Assembly (NCBI GenBank): GCA_038240875.1
Contig: JBBRGG010000181.1
Location: 1 to 7,324 of the forward strand
Direction of reading: 5' to 3'
Length of the DNA stretch: 7,324 nucleotides
Origin: JBBRGG01 sp038240875
GTDB taxonomy: Bacteria; Planctomycetota; Phycisphaerae; Phycisphaerales; UBA1924
A program made the position numbers and the translations under genes. Shown in pieces: positions 6,844 through 7,324 of this stretch; position 1 is the stretch's first letter, and the number at the start of each line of letters is the position of its first letter. The notes beneath the pieces are model-generated. The model searched no databases and was not told the DNA's origin. It saw only the letters and a list, made by a program, of their open reading frames with translations.

Positions 6844-6874
6844 AGACCCCCCTCTGCGAACGAGGGGGGTCTTT
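6844..6874. terminator. Intrinsic terminator between convergent gcvP and the downstream gene
   Basis: AGACCCCCCTC at 6844-6854 pairs perfectly with GAGGGGGGTCT at 6862-6872 around a seven-base loop (TGCGAAC). This gives an 11-bp stem with a six-GC core. On the plus strand it is followed by a short, interrupted T-tract (TCTTTATAT), placing it about 80 bp past the gcvP stop codon. On the minus strand the bases after the stem (ATGTTCG) hold few Ts, so termination of the opposing gene is less certain. A hairpin here suits a convergent gene pair. Confidence 0.85.
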
Positions 6875-6910
6875 ATATCTTGGACGTTGCACAATTGCGT
6901 GAACGGGAAT

Positions 6911-7324
6911 TCACTCCTTGACGAGCCACATCGGCAGGCGTTTTTCAAGCGCATACGTCGCTGTCACCCACGCGTGCAAGAGGCATTGGATATGGCCATC
7001 GTCATCGAACGTATCATCTTCGGCGTAGTGCTTGAACAACGATTCAATGCGTGTCTTTGTTGGTTGGATCTTCAACGCGGCAAAGACAGCTTCAAGTTCT
7101 TGAATAAGCAGTCGCAGGTTGCCAACCTGGATCGCGTTCTGCTCTCCAGTACGTCCGCCAAGTTGGGATATCATGTCATTCATCACCTTTGCGCGATCAA
7201 ACTCATCGCCTTCCACGAAGGTTGATGTGCCAGGTTTCACGGATTGGTTTTCTGGAGCATCCAGATCCAAGATCGTCGTACCGAAGCTGCTTCTTTCATC
7301 TCCAATCCCTTGCAACTCGTCTTC
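6911..7324 (-). CDS. Unrecognised acidic protein, C-terminal part (runs off the right edge)
   Basis: The open frame enters from the right edge of the window and stops at a TGA at 6913-6911, giving 138 visible residues. I do not recognise a family. A TTG at 7315 could be read as a start, but the frame stays open beyond it (EDELQGIGDE...) and no Shine-Dalgarno is seen, so the gene most likely begins outside. Counting from that TTG, residues about 15-42 are polar and probably disordered. Residues about 43-83 look like one or two amphipathic helices (MISQLGG...LLIQELEAVFAALKIQ). A very acidic stretch, AEDDTFDDDGH, follows at about 97-107, and the protein ends in a helical, more hydrophobic tail (MWLVKE). 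There is no membrane segment or signal peptide. It converges on gcvP across the terminator. Coding status is likely because the frame is long and the composition protein-like, but no homology supports it. Confidence 0.55.
   Translation of the reverse strand, partial: EDELQGIGDERSSFGTTILDLDAPENQSVKPGTSTFVEGDEFDRAKVMNDMISQLGGRTGEQNAIQVGNLRLLIQELEAVFAALKIQPTKTRIESLFKHYAEDDTFDDDGHIQCLLHAWVTATYALEKRLPMWLVKE

Noticed and set aside
6994..7026. EF-hand calcium-binding loop in the acidic stretch of the right-hand protein
   Set aside because: DDDGHI resembles the middle of an EF loop, but the first ligand position is Thr, the twelfth position is not Glu or Asp, and no paired second loop is seen.

Overview
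The window is bacterial chromosomal DNA of fairly high GC content. It holds four protein-coding genes separated by short spacers. The only gene that can be named with certainty is gcvP, the P protein (glycine decarboxylase) of the glycine cleavage system. The M28 peptidase has PA and PDZ domains and a signal peptide preceded by a long N-terminal leader. Non-ATG starts and weak Shine-Dalgarno signals occur on the other genes. Together these fit a Gram-negative-type bacterium, possibly a planctomycete of the Phycisphaerales type. That placement is an impression from protein style, not a demonstrated assignment, and no RNA marker is present to settle it.

Layout from left to right. Positions 1-155 are non-coding, with four copies of a 14-bp tandem repeat and a small hairpin. 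Positions 156-989 (minus) encode a membrane-anchored class I SAM-dependent methyltransferase. Positions 990-1147 are a spacer with 16-17-bp repeats. Positions 1148-3445 (minus) encode an exported M28-family zinc peptidase with an inserted PA domain and a C-terminal PDZ domain. Positions 3446-3719 are a divergent promoter region with a degenerate 12-bp tandem repeat and a Shine-Dalgarno for gcvP. Positions 3720-6761 (plus) are gcvP, complete at 1013 residues. Positions 6762-6910 are a convergent spacer with a strong GC-rich terminator hairpin. From 6911 to the right edge (minus) is the C-terminal part of an unrecognised acidic protein whose start lies outside the window.

The genes do not form an obvious pathway. 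gcvP stands alone: no gcvT, gcvH or lpd is adjacent, and no glycine riboswitch is recognisable upstream. The peptidase and methyltransferase are co-directional but 158 bp apart, so shared transcription is possible but not shown. Both are predicted at or beyond the cytoplasmic membrane.

No defence system, mobile element, CRISPR array, tRNA or rRNA was seen. The least ordinary signal is that three of the four spacers each carry their own family of short (12-17 bp) tandem repeats, including one array between the divergent peptidase and gcvP starts. This is a modest observation, and I do not see an undescribed multi-gene system here.
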